NCBI GenBank assembly: GCA_003555285.1
Contig: PWGH01000188.1
Span: 1 to 14,880 of the forward strand
Direction of reading: 5' to 3'
DNA: 14,880 bases
Origin: Thioalkalivibrio sp.
Lineage (GTDB): Bacteria; Pseudomonadota; Gammaproteobacteria; Ectothiorhodospirales; Ectothiorhodospiraceae
Part shown: positions 14,064-14,880 of the stretch, piece after piece
Layout: every line of letters starts with the position of its first letter
How positions within the stretch are numbered: position 1 is the stretch's first letter
Notes under the pieces: model-generated
Told to the model about the DNA's origin: nothing
The model's input: the letters and a program-made list of their open reading frames with translations, nothing else
Database searches by the model: none
Translations under genes and position numbers: made by a program

Positions 14064-14880
14064 GTGCTGCGTCATATCACCATTCGCGACTTCGCGATCA
14101 TCGATGCGCTGGAGGTCGATCTGGGTCCGGGCATGACCGCGCTGACCGGGGAGACCGGTGCCGGCAAGTCCATCCTGATCGACGTCATCGGCTTGTTGTT
14201 GGGCGACCGGGGCGATGCCGCGAGCGTTCGGGACGGCGCAACCCAGGCCGATCTGTGCGCCGAATTCGAACTCGCCGATCGCCATCCGGCGACGGCGTGG
14301 ATTCGGGAACAGGCGCTGGAGGAATCGGCTGCGCCGTTGACAGACGGCTCGGCCGATCGCTTGACCGATGCTTTGGGCGGTGACGGGAGCGATGGCCAAG
14401 CCGCCATCGCGTCCGGCACCGACACCGCGACCCGCAGCCTGCTGGTGCGCCGCGTGATCACGACCCAGGGCAAGAGCCGGGCCTGGATCAACGGTCGCCC
14501 GGTCACAATGTCCCAGTTGAAGACACTGAGCCAATGGCTGGTCGACATCCATGGCCAGCACGCGCACCAGCAGTTCCTGCAGCGCCCGGTCCAGCGCGAG
14601 CTGCTGGACGGCTTCGTCGCGCCCGCGGTGCGCACCCAGGTCACCGCCTGCCATCGGGCCCTGCACGCCGCCGAGCAGCACCTGGCGGCGGCCCGCGCGC
14701 GCCAGGAAACCGCAGGCGACCGCATCGACCTGCTGCGCTTCCAGACCGCCGAACTCGAGGAACTGGCGCCGAATCCCGGTGAATATGCACAGATCAGCGC
14801 CGAACAGGTTCTTCTTGCCCATGCCTCCGAGGTCCTGATGGCGTTGCAGGCCGCGCACGAGGGGATCGACGACGATACCG
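14064..14880 (+). CDS. recN: DNA repair protein RecN, N-terminal part (runs off the window)
   Basis: RecN is an SMC-like ATPase acting in double-strand break repair. The start is GTG 14064, with AGGAG (14050-14054) overlapping the nadK stop codon, so the two are likely translationally coupled. The N-terminus reads VLRHITIRDFAIIDALEVDL, then Walker A TGETGAGKS (residues 29-37). Later come SRAWINGRPVTMSQLK, LVDIHGQHAHQQFL (the RecN Q-loop region) and the start of the coiled coil (ELLDGF onward). The frame stays open to 14880, giving 272 codons of a protein usually about 550-560 long. Compared with E. coli RecN, about 35 extra residues rich in Asp, Gly, Ala and Thr lie between WIREQALEE and RSLLVRRVIT (about 14322-14432). 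No LexA box was seen upstream. Confidence 0.95.
   Translation, partial: MLRHITIRDFAIIDALEVDLGPGMTALTGETGAGKSILIDVIGLLLGDRGDAASVRDGATQADLCAEFELADRHPATAWIREQALEESAAPLTDGSADRLTDALGGDGSDGQAAIASGTDTATRSLLVRRVITTQGKSRAWINGRPVTMSQLKTLSQWLVDIHGQHAHQQFLQRPVQRELLDGFVAPAVRTQVTACHRALHAAEQHLAAARARQETAGDRIDLLRFQTAELEELAPNPGEYAQISAEQVLLAHASEVLMALQAAHEGIDDDT

Noticed and set aside
13440..14858. A 472-codon minus-strand open frame antisense to nadK and recN
   Set aside because: Both plus-strand genes are unambiguous and the antisense product has no recognisable domain.

Overview
This window looks like a stretch of core chromosome from a GC-rich gammaproteobacterium. Candidates are the Chromatiales/Ectothiorhodospiraceae or a close relative, but that placement is an inference. 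The reasons are the very GC-rich coding DNA, the bacterial gene order nadK-recN beside a heat-shock operon, an EF-P beta-lysylation gene set (epmA, efp, epmB), and HrcA/CIRCE control coexisting with a sigma-32-type promoter. Most genes are well-known housekeeping genes; the accessory material lies mainly in the left 1.8 kb.

Layout. Positions 1-465 (minus) hold the 5' part of a SAM-dependent methyltransferase gene that runs off the left edge. A small lipoprotein gene follows (603-1016, plus). Between it and ppk2 sits an insert of about 0.65 kb with lower GC. The insert carries one unrecognised gene (1073-1606, minus) and a short dispersed-repeat-like element (1631-1670). It is bracketed by two 66-bp direct copies of the lipoprotein gene's 3' end. 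Then come ppk2 (1769-2857, minus), epmA (2990-3955, minus) and efp (3980-4543, minus), with epmB divergent (4610-5632, plus). A 627-residue protein of unknown function with a degenerate PilZ-like C-terminal segment follows (5822-7705, plus). The heat-shock operon hrcA-grpE-dnaK-dnaJ is read leftwards (12950 to 7779). nadK and recN are read rightwards (13173 to the right edge, recN incomplete).

How they work together. EpmB isomerises lysine to beta-lysine, and EpmA attaches it to Lys34 of EF-P, which relieves ribosome stalling at polyproline stretches; all three genes are adjacent. DnaK, DnaJ and GrpE form the Hsp70 cycle. The operon appears to be under two controls: a CIRCE operator (HrcA repression) downstream of a sigma-70-type promoter ahead of hrcA, and a near-consensus sigma-32 promoter overlapping the grpE stop codon that would give extra dnaK-dnaJ transcript. 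The dnaK-dnaJ gap holds two strong inverted repeats and a tandem repeat, which could set the DnaK:DnaJ ratio. PPK2 links polyphosphate to nucleotide pools, NadK makes NADP, and RecN serves double-strand break repair.

I found no clearly new multi-gene system. The items most worth a second look are the bracketed single-gene insert, the dual heat-shock control, the structured dnaK-dnaJ spacer, the unknown PilZ-like protein, and a low-complexity insertion in RecN.
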